From Phyto melanocephala (Eukaryota; Arthropoda; Insecta; Diptera; Rhinophoridae): a DNA stretch of 64,000 nucleotides. Below the pieces are notes generated by a model. The model was not told the origin of the DNA. It made no database searches and was given only the letters and a program-made list of their open reading frames with translations. The stretch covers positions 98,348,562-98,412,561 of the forward strand of contig OW799236.1 in the NCBI GenBank assembly GCA_941918925.1, given 5' to 3'. The position numbers and the translations under genes are program-made. Positions 34,101 to 39,603 of the stretch are shown piece after piece (position 1 is the first letter of the stretch; every line of letters begins with the position of its first letter).

Positions 34101-34458
34101 CTTCCAGTACCTAGAAAGTATTGTGAATCTTGTGAAGGTTTGTTTATTGCATATACAGATGATGTGATCTGTTTCCGTTCCAGTCAGATTTAGGCCCATA
34201 CCTAAACAAGAGCGTCAAGCGTTGCAATTTTGCATGTATTTTGTTATTGTAACAAAAACAAAACACATGTAAAACTCCAACGCTTGACGCTCAACGCTTT
34301 TGTTTAGGTATGGGGGTTACTAATTGAAATCAAAAATCTGTTTGGTTTCGGAATGGAAAATTCGTTTTAAAACTTTTATTTAACGTATTGTTTTCTTGTT
34401 TTGTTTTCATTTAGTATTCGGACACGAAGCTGGAGAATGTGTTGATGAATGTTATTAA
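4546..34458 (+). CDS. CLIP-190: CLIP-190 (CLIP-170 family microtubule plus-end protein), 3' part of gene
   Basis: This cytoplasmic linker protein binds growing microtubule plus ends through CAP-Gly domains and links them to membranes and motors. Exons, joined by phase and GT/AG sites: 4546-4711, 4783-4960, 5133-5282 (or 5220-5282), 9651-9761, 16014-16124, 29378-29444, 29667-33457, 33719-33849, 33923-34137, 34415-34458 (stop TAA). They total 4,964 nt with one frame throughout, 1,653 residues. Order: CAP-Gly (the second of two, by comparison with Drosophila CLIP-190), Ser/Lys linker, coiled coil, '[12 protein letters not shown]' segment, two zinc knuckles. The start codon and first CAP-Gly lie left of the window. 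Introns reach 13 kb and are full of transposons. Identity is very secure; the exact acceptor at 4545 is the weakest junction. Confidence 0.95.
5133..5282 (+). CDS. CLIP-190: CLIP-190 Ser-rich linker exon with two possible acceptors
   Basis: The exon ends at a GT donor after TTTTCTATGCAG (KSQFSMQ) and stays in phase 0. Two acceptors keep the frame: TTACAG before 5133 (50 codons) and a much better polypyrimidine tract ending AAGCAG before 5220 (21 codons, [21 protein letters not shown]). The short form matches what I recall of Drosophila CLIP-190, so the extra 29 residues ([12 protein letters not shown]...) may be an alternative or unused extension. Confidence 0.8.
5283..6911. other. CLIP-190 intron, AT-rich, no recognised gene
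   Basis: This is non-coding, AT-rich sequence. A short palindromic GTGGCATGCCAC lies near 5843, with related 'catgccac' motifs upstream, perhaps an old inverted-repeat element. The fragment 'caaggcgaatt' near 6468 recurs near 43,333 and 54,004. No exon or transposase was seen. Confidence 0.45.
6912..7155. mobile_element. 244-bp MITE, first copy (27-bp terminal inverted repeats)
   Basis: The left arm starts CCATGGTAGAATTATCAGGT. The right arm ends with its reverse complement CCATGGTACAATCATCAGGT, then both continue AGCCTCA. A second copy of identical length lies at 43,366-43,609. The interior contains TG/TA-rich sequence and no coding capacity. Confidence 0.85.
7156..8122. other. CLIP-190 intron, T-rich, no recognised feature
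   Basis: This is low-complexity T/A-rich sequence with long T runs. I see no exon, RNA or transposon terminus. Confidence 0.5.
8123..8989 (-). mobile_element. mariner-like element, copy 1, with broken transposase
   Basis: The element is TA-flanked (8121-8122 and 8990-8991) with inverted termini starting CAAGGTG on both sides (about 25 bp, imperfect). The transposase lies on the minus strand in two frames. The 8962-8711 frame reads [20 protein letters not shown], containing the first catalytic Asp. The 8582-8238 frame holds the third-Asp region ([20 protein letters not shown]). The second-Asp block (normally QQDGATCHTA) is altered to [10 protein letters not shown], and the N-terminal HTH region is missing. 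It is therefore dead. It lies in a CLIP-190 intron. Confidence 0.85.
8990..9650. other. CLIP-190 intron just upstream of exon 9651-9761
   Basis: Near 9249-9290 is a small inverted repeat (CATTCCGAGTGAAAT / ATTTCATTCGGAATTG). A similar motif occurs near 22,608-22,640. Otherwise this is AT-rich with nothing recognisable. The acceptor TAATTAATAG closes the interval. Confidence 0.5.
9651..9761 (+). CDS. CLIP-190: CLIP-190 exon, start of coiled coil
   Basis: This phase-0 exon of exactly 37 codons begins [20 protein letters not shown] and ends RNINE before a GTAAAT donor. The heptad pattern and the 'LLREKQQH' start match the beginning of the CLIP-170/190 rod. If the donor is not used, the frame stays open for 87 more codons (see the next entry). 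Confidence 0.92.
9762..10025 (+). CDS. CLIP-190: Candidate alternative C-terminal tail of CLIP-190 (read-through of donor)
   Basis: When the donor at 9762 is skipped, the open frame runs on to TAA at 10023-10025 and adds 87 residues. The tail looks protein-like rather than random intron. It is Pro/Ser/Thr-rich with a basic stretch ([17 protein letters not shown], then [16 protein letters not shown], then [18 protein letters not shown]) and is less AT-rich than the flanks. It would give a short CLIP-190 isoform with CAP-Gly domains and a basic tail but almost no rod. This is inference from composition and an open frame; no transcript evidence is available here. Confidence 0.45.
   Translation, partial: VNIYSDITYPPPSYFSPQQTTTTHVVLQGDRRRPFDVLSATSLQQPISKRSTLVERSKTRSPTPTTTGSKKKVWFCDNQKFYFPNSF
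10026..11273. other. CLIP-190 intron with old inverted-repeat debris
   Basis: Between about 10,410 and 11,060 there are repeated 'ctgacaat' and 'gacaaccgg' motifs in both orientations (10,488, 10,585, 10,965, 11,040), suggesting one or two decayed fold-back elements. I could not fix the ends. No exon was seen. Confidence 0.35.
11274..12735. repeat. Probable DNA-transposon remnant with AGAGCTGTG ends, hosting a Helentron-like copy
   Basis: AGAGCTGTG occurs at 11,274 and its reverse complement CACAGCTCT ends at 12,735. Both subterminal zones are rich in TTCGTTCA/TGAACGAA motifs. Near the right end a ~40-bp 'aacccgttcgttcat.agctacacagctct' block is present twice (12,496-12,527 and 12,705-12,735). 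The Helentron-like copy B lies inside. There is no coding capacity. Boundaries and superfamily are uncertain. Confidence 0.45.
11744..12416 (-). mobile_element. Helentron/DINE-1-like element, copy B
   Basis: The copy is in minus orientation. The hairpin ATTCGGCCGTGCCGAAT is near 11,763, followed by TATACCCTTCAC. The far end has GTGTGAAGGGT near 12,400-12,410. It has the A/T microsatellite core (11,930-12,145) and conserved 'cggacagac' and 'ggggtcgg' blocks near 12,270-12,340. It belongs to the same subfamily as copy A and closely follows it over the conserved blocks. Confidence 0.75.
13112..13460 (+). mobile_element. Helentron/DINE-1-like element, copy C (internally deleted)
   Basis: The plus-orientation ends are TATACCCTTCACACAG at 13,118 and GTGAAGGGTATA near 13,410, with a hairpin-like 'gtcggcacggccgaatatagcac' near 13,427-13,449 and a T-rich end. 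Only about 350 bp long, so most of the body between the two conserved ends is missing. Confidence 0.7.
13461..15091. other. CLIP-190 intron, AT-rich, no recognised gene
   Basis: This interval has long A and T runs and a short TCTG microsatellite near 14,900. I see no exon by phase or homology and no transposase. Confidence 0.5.
15092..15244 (+). CDS. CLIP-190: Candidate alternative terminal exon of CLIP-190
   Basis: A good acceptor (pyrimidine tract ending TTCTTTAG) opens a phase-0 frame of 50 codons ending TAG at 15,242-15,244. It is compatible with splicing from the 9651-9761 exon. The peptide is basic and looks coding: [20 protein letters not shown], then [10 protein letters not shown]. 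Surrounding DNA is much more AT-rich. It would end CLIP-190 before the long rod. I do not recognise the peptide and cannot say it is conserved. It could instead be a relic of a mobile sequence. Confidence 0.4.
   Translation, partial: KVTSDADRWARLISRRSFRLANLRREFGGWTGNHEKHCILHNVLTPLRIK
15245..16013. other. CLIP-190 intron, no recognised feature
   Basis: This is AT-rich, with a T run and polypyrimidine tract leading to the acceptor TTTTTTTTAG at 16,013. AATAAA-like hexamers occur (near 15,752 and 15,949) that could serve the candidate terminal exon upstream. Confidence 0.45.
16014..16124 (+). CDS. CLIP-190: CLIP-190 coiled-coil exon
   Basis: This phase-0 exon of 37 codons begins [20 protein letters not shown] and ends with [11 protein letters not shown] before a GTAAGA donor. 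The '[13 protein letters not shown]' segment is a family hallmark. The next exon is 13.2 kb downstream. Confidence 0.93.
16765..17732 (+). mobile_element. Helentron/DINE-1-like element, copy D (internal-repeat subfamily)
   Basis: The 5' side begins TTTTTATACCCTTTACCTG. The 3' side has GTGAAGGGTATTATCAG, the hairpin ATTCGGCACGGCCGAAT near 17,698 and ATAGCACTCTTACT. The interior carries ~115-bp repeats, each with 'ttggtatcaaat' and 'aagatggcg' (about 17,410-17,610). It is nested in a Tigger element. Confidence 0.75.
17735..18150 (-). pseudogene. Tigger-type transposase C-terminal fragment
   Basis: On the minus strand the frame reads [20 protein letters not shown], an acidic spacer, then [20 protein letters not shown]. 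This matches the tail of Tigger/jerky-like transposases ('TI..CW' and the 'EA..A...A' helix). It lies inside an element with matching TIRs, so it is the residue of that element's own gene. The downstream end of the open frame runs into Helentron copy D and is spurious. Confidence 0.65.
18264..18649. other. CLIP-190 intron, no recognised feature
   Basis: AT-rich spacer between two mobile elements. Confidence 0.45.
18650..19880 (-). mobile_element. Second Helentron/DINE-like family member (GTGGGCG-rich)
   Basis: The left end has 'ctatactcagctatgccgaat' then TGATACCCACCAC. The right end has 'aatataccccca.cattttttggtgg' (19,850-19,880), so CCACC/GGTGG motifs replace the CCTTCAC/GTGAAGG of the main family. 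The interior repeats 'gtgggcgt..' modules (18,860, 19,010, 19,148) and has 'catacggacggacgta' and 'ttatggggtctaaaat' near 19,745-19,810. The design resembles the main family, but the sequence is different. Fragments recur at 28,960-29,240 and 38,925-39,180. Confidence 0.5.
19881..20379. other. CLIP-190 intron with TATG microsatellite
   Basis: A short (TATG)n repeat lies near 20,093-20,108. The sequence just left of the piggyBac-like fragment may be its decayed 3' end. Nothing else was recognised. Confidence 0.4.
20380..20790 (-). pseudogene. piggyBac-type transposase fragment
   Basis: The minus-strand frames carry the conserved C-terminal half of a piggyBac (DDE_Tnp_1_7) transposase: [19 protein letters not shown], then [19 protein letters not shown] and [20 protein letters not shown], then further down [15 protein letters not shown]. 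The 'GVDLLD' and 'KWYHRLFFH' blocks of the family are clear. The frame shifts between 20,640 and 20,570. TIRs and TTAA sites were not located. Confidence 0.75.
21010..22101 (+). mobile_element. 3' end of a Jockey-like LINE, split by a MITE, with poly(A)
   Basis: At 21,035-21,120 the frame reads [20 protein letters not shown], then RLKEHLFQN, the typical C-terminus of a non-LTR reverse-transcriptase ORF. A MITE follows. The 3' UTR resumes at 21,850 and ends in a poly(A) of more than 30 bases at about 22,064-22,101. It is 5'-truncated. A target duplication was not established. Confidence 0.65.
21117..21847. mobile_element. 731-bp MITE (CACGCAAAG ends) nested in a LINE tail
   Basis: The ends are CACGCAAAGAAAAA at 21,117 and its reverse complement at 21,847, extending imperfectly into an ATGGTT block. 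Both ends abut TA (21,115-21,116; 21,848-21,849), consistent with a Tc1/mariner-type insertion. The interior has many 'aatcat/atgatt' repeats and no ORF. Confidence 0.8.
22165..22535 (+). repeat. Tandem repeat, ~178-bp unit, about 2.1 copies
   Basis: 'aggagc.gagc.acagag' starts units at about 22,177 and 22,348, and a third begins at about 22,529. Each unit holds 'cccctctagta', 'gacatacctgaatggggttgtg' (split here) and 'gtagattaca'. Function unknown. Confidence 0.7.
22536..23035. other. CLIP-190 intron with an imperfect hairpin
   Basis: Around 22,596-22,650 the sequence 'cctgtgttccgcattccgagtga...tcggagtacagaacacagg' can fold into an imperfect hairpin. Otherwise nothing was recognised. Confidence 0.4.
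23036..23880 (-). mobile_element. Tigger/pogo-type element with TIRs and an HTH remnant
   Basis: The termini CAGTGCAACCTCGCTTAACG and its near-complement face each other and are TA-flanked (23,034-23,035; 23,881-23,882). Minus-strand coding from about 23,375 to 23,140 reads [20 protein letters not shown], then [14 protein letters not shown] and [10 protein letters not shown], a CENP-B-type HTH. The catalytic domain is deleted. Extra 'gttgcg.taac' repeats lie inside both ends (23,085-23,105 and 23,755-23,830). Confidence 0.85.
24114..25010 (-). mobile_element. mariner-like element, copy 2, near-perfect TIRs, dead transposase
   Basis: The termini ATGGGTG.CCCAACTAGAACG... match over about 35 bp and are TA-flanked (24,112-24,113; 25,011-25,012). 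The transposase is on the minus strand. Frame 24,930-24,448 has the first Asp ([20 protein letters not shown]) and RIWGEENPR. Frame 24,563-24,219 has the third Asp ([20 protein letters not shown]) and a C-terminus ending HDILFHT. The segment with the second Asp has collapsed into WRACHTARE, and the N-terminal HTH region is absent. It is an internally deleted copy. Confidence 0.88.
25011..26289. other. CLIP-190 intron, no recognised gene
   Basis: AT-rich sequence. A GC-richer stretch near 25,628-25,665 ('cgggcgtaactagacc..tcggggggtgc') looks like the terminus of an unidentified transposon. 'aaggtctatt aaatagacctt' near 26,170-26,190 is a short palindrome. No exon was seen. Confidence 0.4.
26618..27540 (-). 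mobile_element. 5'-truncated LINE (RNase H + zinc-finger end) with 11-bp target duplication
   Basis: Flanked by direct repeats CTGTATTAGTA at 26,607-26,617 and 27,541-27,551. The minus-strand ORF encodes an RNase H domain: [14 protein letters not shown] with a catalytic Asp, then [19 protein letters not shown] with the last motif. After it comes a CX2C...HX4C zinc-binding end ([18 protein letters not shown]) and the stop at 26,765. A stop after FQAEIVAIT interrupts the 5' part. The 3' terminus on the minus strand is AACCTAACCTAACC rather than poly(A). Family: a non-LTR element of an RNase H-bearing clade (I/R1/LOA type). Confidence 0.85.
28070..28960 (+). repeat. Tandem array, ~91-121-bp units, about 8 copies
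   Basis: Unit starts ('attttctacgtttatgaagc' or a variant) are at about 28,088, 28,209, 28,321, 28,442, 28,560, 28,671, 28,787 and 28,878. Each unit then has 'ctagaatt', 'ggtgagact.aaaatgttatgggcgacc' (interrupted) and 'ggtactttttg'. Units are diverged by many point changes. One and a half to two inverted units occur at 49,600-49,790. Confidence 0.85.
28961..29377. repeat. Fragment of the GTGGGCG-rich Helentron-like family, and intron end
   Basis: 'accacgcctactttaacgcccac' at about 29,038-29,060 and adjoining sequence resemble the module of the 18,650-19,880 element in reverse. The last ~100 bp lead to the acceptor TTTATCCAG before 29,378. Confidence 0.45.
29378..33457 (+). CDS. CLIP-190: CLIP-190 long coiled-coil rod exons
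   Basis: A small exon 29,378-29,444 ([20 protein letters not shown]) joins with a split Gly codon to the giant exon 29,667-33,457 (about 1,263 codons). The protein is continuous heptad-rich coiled coil with high Glu/Lys/Gln/Leu and hardly any Pro. Near the end are [20 protein letters not shown] and [20 protein letters not shown], blocks I recognise from Drosophila CLIP-190. The exon ends EISDIQ at a GTAAAA donor. If unspliced, it reads 18 more codons to TAG at 33,512. Codon use is richer in G/C than the introns. Confidence 0.96.
33719..34458 (+). CDS. CLIP-190: CLIP-190 C-terminal exons with two zinc knuckles
   Basis: Exons 33,719-33,849 ([20 protein letters not shown]), 33,923-34,137 and 34,415-34,458. 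The middle exon encodes the first knuckle [15 protein letters not shown]. The second knuckle is split by the last intron: KYCESCE, then [14 protein letters not shown] and TAA. In CLIP-170 these knuckles bind p150Glued/LIS1 and mediate autoinhibition by folding back to CAP-Gly. The last intron (34,138-34,414) carries a 120-bp fold-back element. Confidence 0.95.
34195..34314. mobile_element. ~120-bp fold-back MITE in the last CLIP-190 intron
   Basis: The ends CCCATACCTAAACAA and TTGTTTAGGTATGGG are inverted copies. Just inside are 'gagcgtcaagcgttg' and 'caacgcttgacgctc', so the arms pair over most of the element. A second copy is at 49,280-49,397. A transcript crossing it could form a long hairpin. 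Confidence 0.85.
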
Positions 34459-35237
34459 AAAAATACCAGATTATTTAACTTATTTTATATTAAATTTTAG
34501 GTTTTATTGATTTTAAGTTATTCAGGTATGCAATGGAAATCGCTTGTATTCAATTTGAATCGTTTTAAAACTGTTTTAAAATTACCGAATAACGAATGGA
34601 GAATTAAAATAAAAACTTGTATAAAAAGCGACCAAAAAGCCTTAGAAATTTATTTTCAAAGAAAAACAGTATTGCATCACACAATTTTCGTTTTTAAATA
34701 GAAATCAATTTCCATCGCATACCTGATTATATATTATGTGTTTTTCGAATATAACGTATCGTTCATTAAAAAATATTCATTGTGATTATTAAAAAATTGT
34801 TTAAATGTTTCCTTTATATCCTTGAAAGGAGCCTTATTTTTATACTAATTTATTATACTAACTTATTGTGAGTGTATGTTATTTAGAAAGTGATTGTTAA
34901 TTATTTAATTTCTATTTAAATACTAATTCTCCAATTTGCTTTCATTTTTATAAACATTATATACAATAAGTAAACAAGTTGTGTTTTTTTGTTTCTTCTC
35001 TAATACAAGTAATTAAATTTAATTTAAATAAAGCTAATTAATTTGTTAGATAATTTTTAATTACACGTGTAATTAAATTTTGTAAAAATATTAAATACAA
35101 CTAACTTGTCTACCATATTCTGTAAATCAAAAATAAAAGACAAGGATTAAAGTCGTTTGATTTACGAAATATGTGGCAATTTTTTTATTTATTTCTGCAA
35201 AAAAAAAATATTACAGTAAGTACACAGTGTATTAATA
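34459..35237 (+). other. CLIP-190 3' UTR and downstream flank
   Basis: AT-rich sequence after the CLIP-190 stop. AATAAA hexamers at 35,027-35,032 and near 35,137 are possible polyadenylation signals. No further ORF of substance was found. Confidence 0.55.
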
Positions 35238-35875
35238 GATTCGTTCGAGAACAAATTTGTACAAATTTTTACTGCATTTTACGAAATTGCGTTCGTTTAC
35301 ACAAATTTGTAGTAAATGAGAGCGAAAAGTGACAGTTCTTGACTGAGTATGCAAATTTTTACTACAGAAATTTCTTGCAGTAAGATTTAGCAAAACCAAA
35401 AAACATATGATTCAAAAGGTAAACAAACAAAAGTAAAGGCTATAATACACGGCATGTTTTTTACATCTGACTTTAAAATTTGTGAGACATATGTAAATCT
35501 ACATGTCTGTCAAAATTGTATTGTACGCTGACTGCTTTGCAGCAGCAGAGATTTCTGCCAACGGCTGATGTCACATGTCTTGACAGAAGAAAATAGAGCG
35601 CACTCTAATTATAATTTTGTCAGATGTCTCAACACATGTTTTTTTACAGAAGTAATGTTTTAAAGGTAACACACGACATATTTGTATTAGCAGTGGAGAA
35701 TTTGACAAGTCAGATGTAAAAAACATACCGTGTATTAGCTCTTTAAGCAAACAAAAAGTGTGCAATTTGTGAAAAAAATATTAAAAAAAAGGAAAATCCA
35801 AACAAAAGTGCAAAATATTATTAAATTTCAATTGTTTGTGATATAAAGTTAGTTAAAAATGTCTACAGATGTTTT
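35238..35875 (+). mobile_element. Partial copy of the 604-bp exon-carrying MITE, split by another MITE
   Basis: It begins TA-GATTCGTTCGAGAAC, matching the 40,853 terminus, and runs collinearly to about 35,440. A nested MITE interrupts it. It resumes at 35,740 and continues to the 'agttagttaaaaatgtctaca' segment (35,848-35,868), where similarity stops. The right half is missing. Confidence 0.75.
35443..35737. mobile_element. 295-bp MITE with ~31-bp terminal inverted repeats (TAATACACGG ends)
   Basis: The left end reads TAATACACGGCATGTTTTTT and the right end is its reverse complement with one change (GGTATG). The match continues through ACATCTGACTT. The interior has no ORF. The uninterrupted host sequence is visible in the intact copies at 36,545 and 40,853, which proves this is an insertion. 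Confidence 0.85.
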
Positions 35876-36544
35876 AATTTTTTTTATTTGATTAATTTAA
35901 TTTGTTTGATTTGTCGAGTATTGATAGAAAAGGAAATAAATTTCAAAAGCGAAAAAAGATCTGTCTGCGTACTTTTCCAGTAGCAAATACTCAGTAAATT
36001 TTTTTGGGAGAGTAAGACCAATTTTACTCTGTCGGCTAAAAATATATCAAAAAGTACGCAGACAGTATCCAGTAAAATTTTGCAAGAAAACAGCTGATCG
36101 ATGTGTAAACAATTGGAATTACAAAGCAAAAGAGTTTTAGCATATGTGTACGCGAAAGTGAATTCTCGCGGTAAATTAAAAAATGCTAATTTTATCGGTT
36201 CTGCCATCTCCAATCCACTTACATTACGGTAAAATGTTGTTTATTATAATATTTTATAAACGTTAAAAATCAGCACAATTGTAACTACTTACCTCTGTCA
36301 TTGTTAAATTTCAATTTTTATTTTCGTTTCACAAAAATTTTTTATAATTAGTAAATAAAAACAGCTGTTCAAACTAGTTGCAAAATCTTGCAAGAAGAAA
36401 TTTCTCCAACAACATTTTGCAAGTTCTCAACTTCCAACTGTCAAAAAATTTTCTTTTTTGCTCTCTCGCTGCAAGAGATTTTGAGTACGCAGACAACATT
36501 TTGCAAGATTTTGTAACATTTTGCATAAAATGATGCTAAATATA
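35876..36544. repeat. Decayed repeats with GTCTGCGTAC termini
   Basis: 'ctgtctgcgtacttttcc' (35,960) and 'aaaagtacgcagacagtatc' (36,050-36,068) are inverted. Further 'gtacgcagacaa' occurs at 36,484 and 37,154. Several 'ttttgcaagatttt' repeats fill 36,385-36,530. This looks like one or more relatives of the neighbouring 604-bp MITE. Boundaries are not resolved. Confidence 0.45.
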
Positions 36545-37148
36545 GGTTCGTTCGAGTACTTTTACTGCACTTTGTAGTAAATGAGTAATTATTTAGTAAA
36601 TTGAAAATTTTACTCTCAAAAAGAGAATTTGTTCAAAAAAGTACTCGAACAGACATTTGTAAAAATTCGTAAGATTGAAGCAACAGCTGATGGCAAATAA
36701 ATAAAGTTTAATGGGAACTATGTACATACATACATATGTGCAAATATGTATTTGTGTATGTATACCTGCGCCAGATTCAGGCAGTTCCATTCTTTCATTT
36801 GTAGACATTGTTAACTAACTTTATTTCACAAACAACTTAAATTTAATAATATTTTGCACTTTTGTTGGGATTTTTCTTTTTTTTAATACTTTTTTCACAA
36901 ATTGTATACTTTTTGTTTGCTTACTTTTGTTTGTTTACCTTTTGAATCATATGTTTTTTGGTTTTGCTAAATCTTACAGCAAGAAATTTCTGTTGTAAAA
37001 ATTTGCAAATACTCAGTCAAGAACTGTCACTTTTCGCTCTCTATTTGTGCTCTCATTTACTACAAATTTGTGTAAACGAACGCAATTTCGTAAAATGCAG
37101 TAAAAATTTGTACAAATTCGTACAAATTTGTGAGTTCTCGAACGAACC
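36545..37148 (-). mobile_element. 604-bp exon-carrying MITE, complete copy 1
   Basis: The termini are GGTTCGTTCGAG on both sides, inverted, with a TA on the left. It has the same length (604 bp) as the copy at 40,853-41,456, and two predicted peptides are identical or nearly so in both, so the copies are young. On the minus strand, the 36,808 region reads a start ATG, MSTNERMELPESGAG, then G|GTATAC, which looks like a first exon ending in a splice donor. A partial right-end copy follows at 37,160-37,337. Confidence 0.85.
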
Positions 37149-37159
37149 TTATGTGTACG

Positions 37160-37337
37160 CAGACAGACCTATTATATTTATTTGCCATCAGCTGTTGCTT
37201 CAATCTTACGAATTTTTACAAATGTCTGTTCGAGTACTTTTTTGGACAAATTCTCTTTTTGAGAGTCAAATTTTCAATTTACTTTAATAATAATTACTCA
37301 TTTACTACAAAGTGCAGTAAAAGTACTCGAACGAACC
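37160..37337 (+). mobile_element. Right-end fragment of the 604-bp MITE family
   Basis: This repeats the terminal ~175 bp of the family in plus orientation ('ttatttgccatcagctgttg' onward) and ends CTCGAACGAACC then TA. It adjoins copy 1, so the two form a head-to-head arrangement. Confidence 0.75.
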
Positions 37338-37865
37338 TAATATTAAAACAAGCGTTTGAAAGAAAATATTTTAATCTCGTTGTTTCACCAAAAAGCAAGT
37401 AATGCACAACTAAGACTTTATAATGCAGGCGTTTCTCCAGCTAATTTCGATGGTAAGAAACAATTATCTGTGCGAAAAGTTCATCGACTTCCAACTTCTT
37501 AAGCTAGTCTGGTAGTACAATTTCTTGCGTATCGGCAGTAAAAGAATGTGAAATTAGATCTTCAGGCTCTTAGTATGATGATTAACACTTGAAAAATGTT
37601 AATAATCGAAGTCAAACTGAACTAACTTCTTCAAAATCACATTTCGCTAATTTCAGATTTATTTTAATCAAATTCAGTCATTGTCGAAAAATGCATGAAA
37701 GTTACGTGAATTTTAAAAAATGTTGATAATTTAAAAAACTACATTGTGTAGATTCATCGATTTTAATAGTTTTATTACAAATTTCCAACACTTTAACGTA
37801 TGCATGGGGTGTTTTTAAAGCTTGATAAAACTTACGAAAGTATTAACTGTCATACGGTGCTAACT

Positions 37866-38817
37866 TTTTATACCCCTCACCACAGCTTTGTCAATCCCTT
37901 TATAAATTCTACAAATTTCATTTCCGACCCCATAAAGTATATATTTTCTGAAAGCTTATGAATAGAGGAGTCGATTAAGCCCTGCCCGTATGTCCGTGTG
38001 TTGTTGAAATCAACTTTTAGAAGCAACTTTATGTTCCTTAGATCTGTATATGGTATCAATCTTTTGGAAATATCCGGAAATGAATCGCTATTGAAATTTA
38101 GCACAATCGCCCCATAACTTTCTGAAATATGAGCAAAAAAACACGACTGCCTGTTTTTTCCCATATTTTTATCTCCAAAATTAAAATTTTTCAGCCATAG
38201 AATAATTTACAGGTACTTTTGCTACTATTTTTAGCTATAATATGCCTCTAGAGATATTCGCGAAAAATTTTGGGTAAAGCGGTCTCTAATCGGTAAAGTT
38301 ATAGGCAAAAATTTACAAACGAAAATTAAATTTTTTCAGCTTCTACACAATCGAGAGAGTAAATATTGGTATCATCTGAAAGGACTTGACTAGCGCAATA
38401 TAAGCACTTTAAAAAAATTAAGATTCATGATGGCCGCCACTACAAAATGGCGGACAATAAATTTATGTATGAGCGAAATCTAGAACCCCCTCAATATTGG
38501 TATCAAATAAAAGGGCTTGACCAGTAGAATACAGTAAATTATTAAAAAATGAAAAAACCAAGATGGCGTCTAAAACAAAATGGCGGAAAAAAATTTTCTT
38601 AACCCCATCAATATTGGTATCAAATGAAAGGGCTCGACTAGTAGAATACAGTTAACTACGTAAAAATTTAAAATCAAGAATGGCGTCGGAAATAATAAAG
38701 AAAAATGGCGTATAACATGAAATATAGGTTAAGCTTCGATGCGGGATTATATGTACCTATGTCCATGATGGTGAAGGGTATTATCAGATTCGGTATGGCC
38801 GAATATAGCACTCTTAA
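37866..38817 (+). mobile_element. Helentron/DINE-1-like element, copy E (internal-repeat subfamily)
   Basis: 5' TTTTTATACCCCTCACCACA. 3' GTGAAGGGTATTATCAG, hairpin-like 'attcggtatggccgaat' and ATAGCACTCTTA. Three ~115-bp internal repeats each contain 'aatattggtatcatctgaaa' or 'ttggtatcaaat' plus 'gatggc' (38,350-38,460; 38,490-38,590; 38,600-38,710). It is closely related to copies D and J. Confidence 0.8.
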
Positions 38818-39603
38818 TTGTTACTTTTATGATAAGTATATTCTGGCAAATCATCATGTACATATACATATATCAGCATTTAAGCAACGCTACTAAATTA
38901 TCCAAATTTACTTAAAAACATGTAAGAGCACTATATGCGGCTGTGTCGAATCTTTTATACCCATCACCAATTTTGTGTACTTTTAGAACATAAAAGAGAT
39001 TTTTTTAGTAATGGTATACAAATTATTAAGGGCTCTAATAAAGAATTTATAAAACTGTTTTTATTTGGAAGTTTGATTTATAAACATCTAGTAAAGCTGT
39101 TTTATTAATTAGACCGAAGTCTTTTGTGGCACTTAAGAGAAAATCTTAAAATAGAAAATGAAGGACGTTGAATGACACACAAATAGAAGTTATCTTAACT
39201 CCAAAACCATCAACACAATTGAGTTTAATTTTATTTATTTTTTTTATAACCGGGAAAATATAACTTAAATGAGTTTTATTTTATGACGGCTCTCTCTCTA
39301 TTTTTCTATTTTTAAGAGTGTAAACAATTCTTTTATTTTTATTTTTTTTTTTTTTTTCGTTCAAAAATAAGTGTTAACTATGGAGTTAAGTTCGTATTTG
39401 TTTAAGATCTCTATAGATTCTGAATGAGTACTTTAATACTAATATATTCGTATATAAGAGTATAGATCTCCGTTGGCTCTAACAAGGAGAGTTTTTGAGT
39501 TTAATAACAGTTTATTACGGTTCCTGTTTTATATATGTAAGTAAAAATTCACATTTATTTATTTTATGTCTTAAGAATTTTGTTAAATAAAAACGTAAAA
39601 GGT
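38818..39603. repeat. Intergenic; GTGGGCG-type Helentron-like fragment, then AT-rich DNA
   Basis: 38,925-39,020 ('agagcactatatgcggctgtgtcgaatc..tatacccatcacc') resembles the end of the 18,650 element. The rest is AT-rich. The asparaginase-like gene's polyadenylation signal (AATAAA on the minus strand) may be at 39,554-39,559. Confidence 0.45.
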
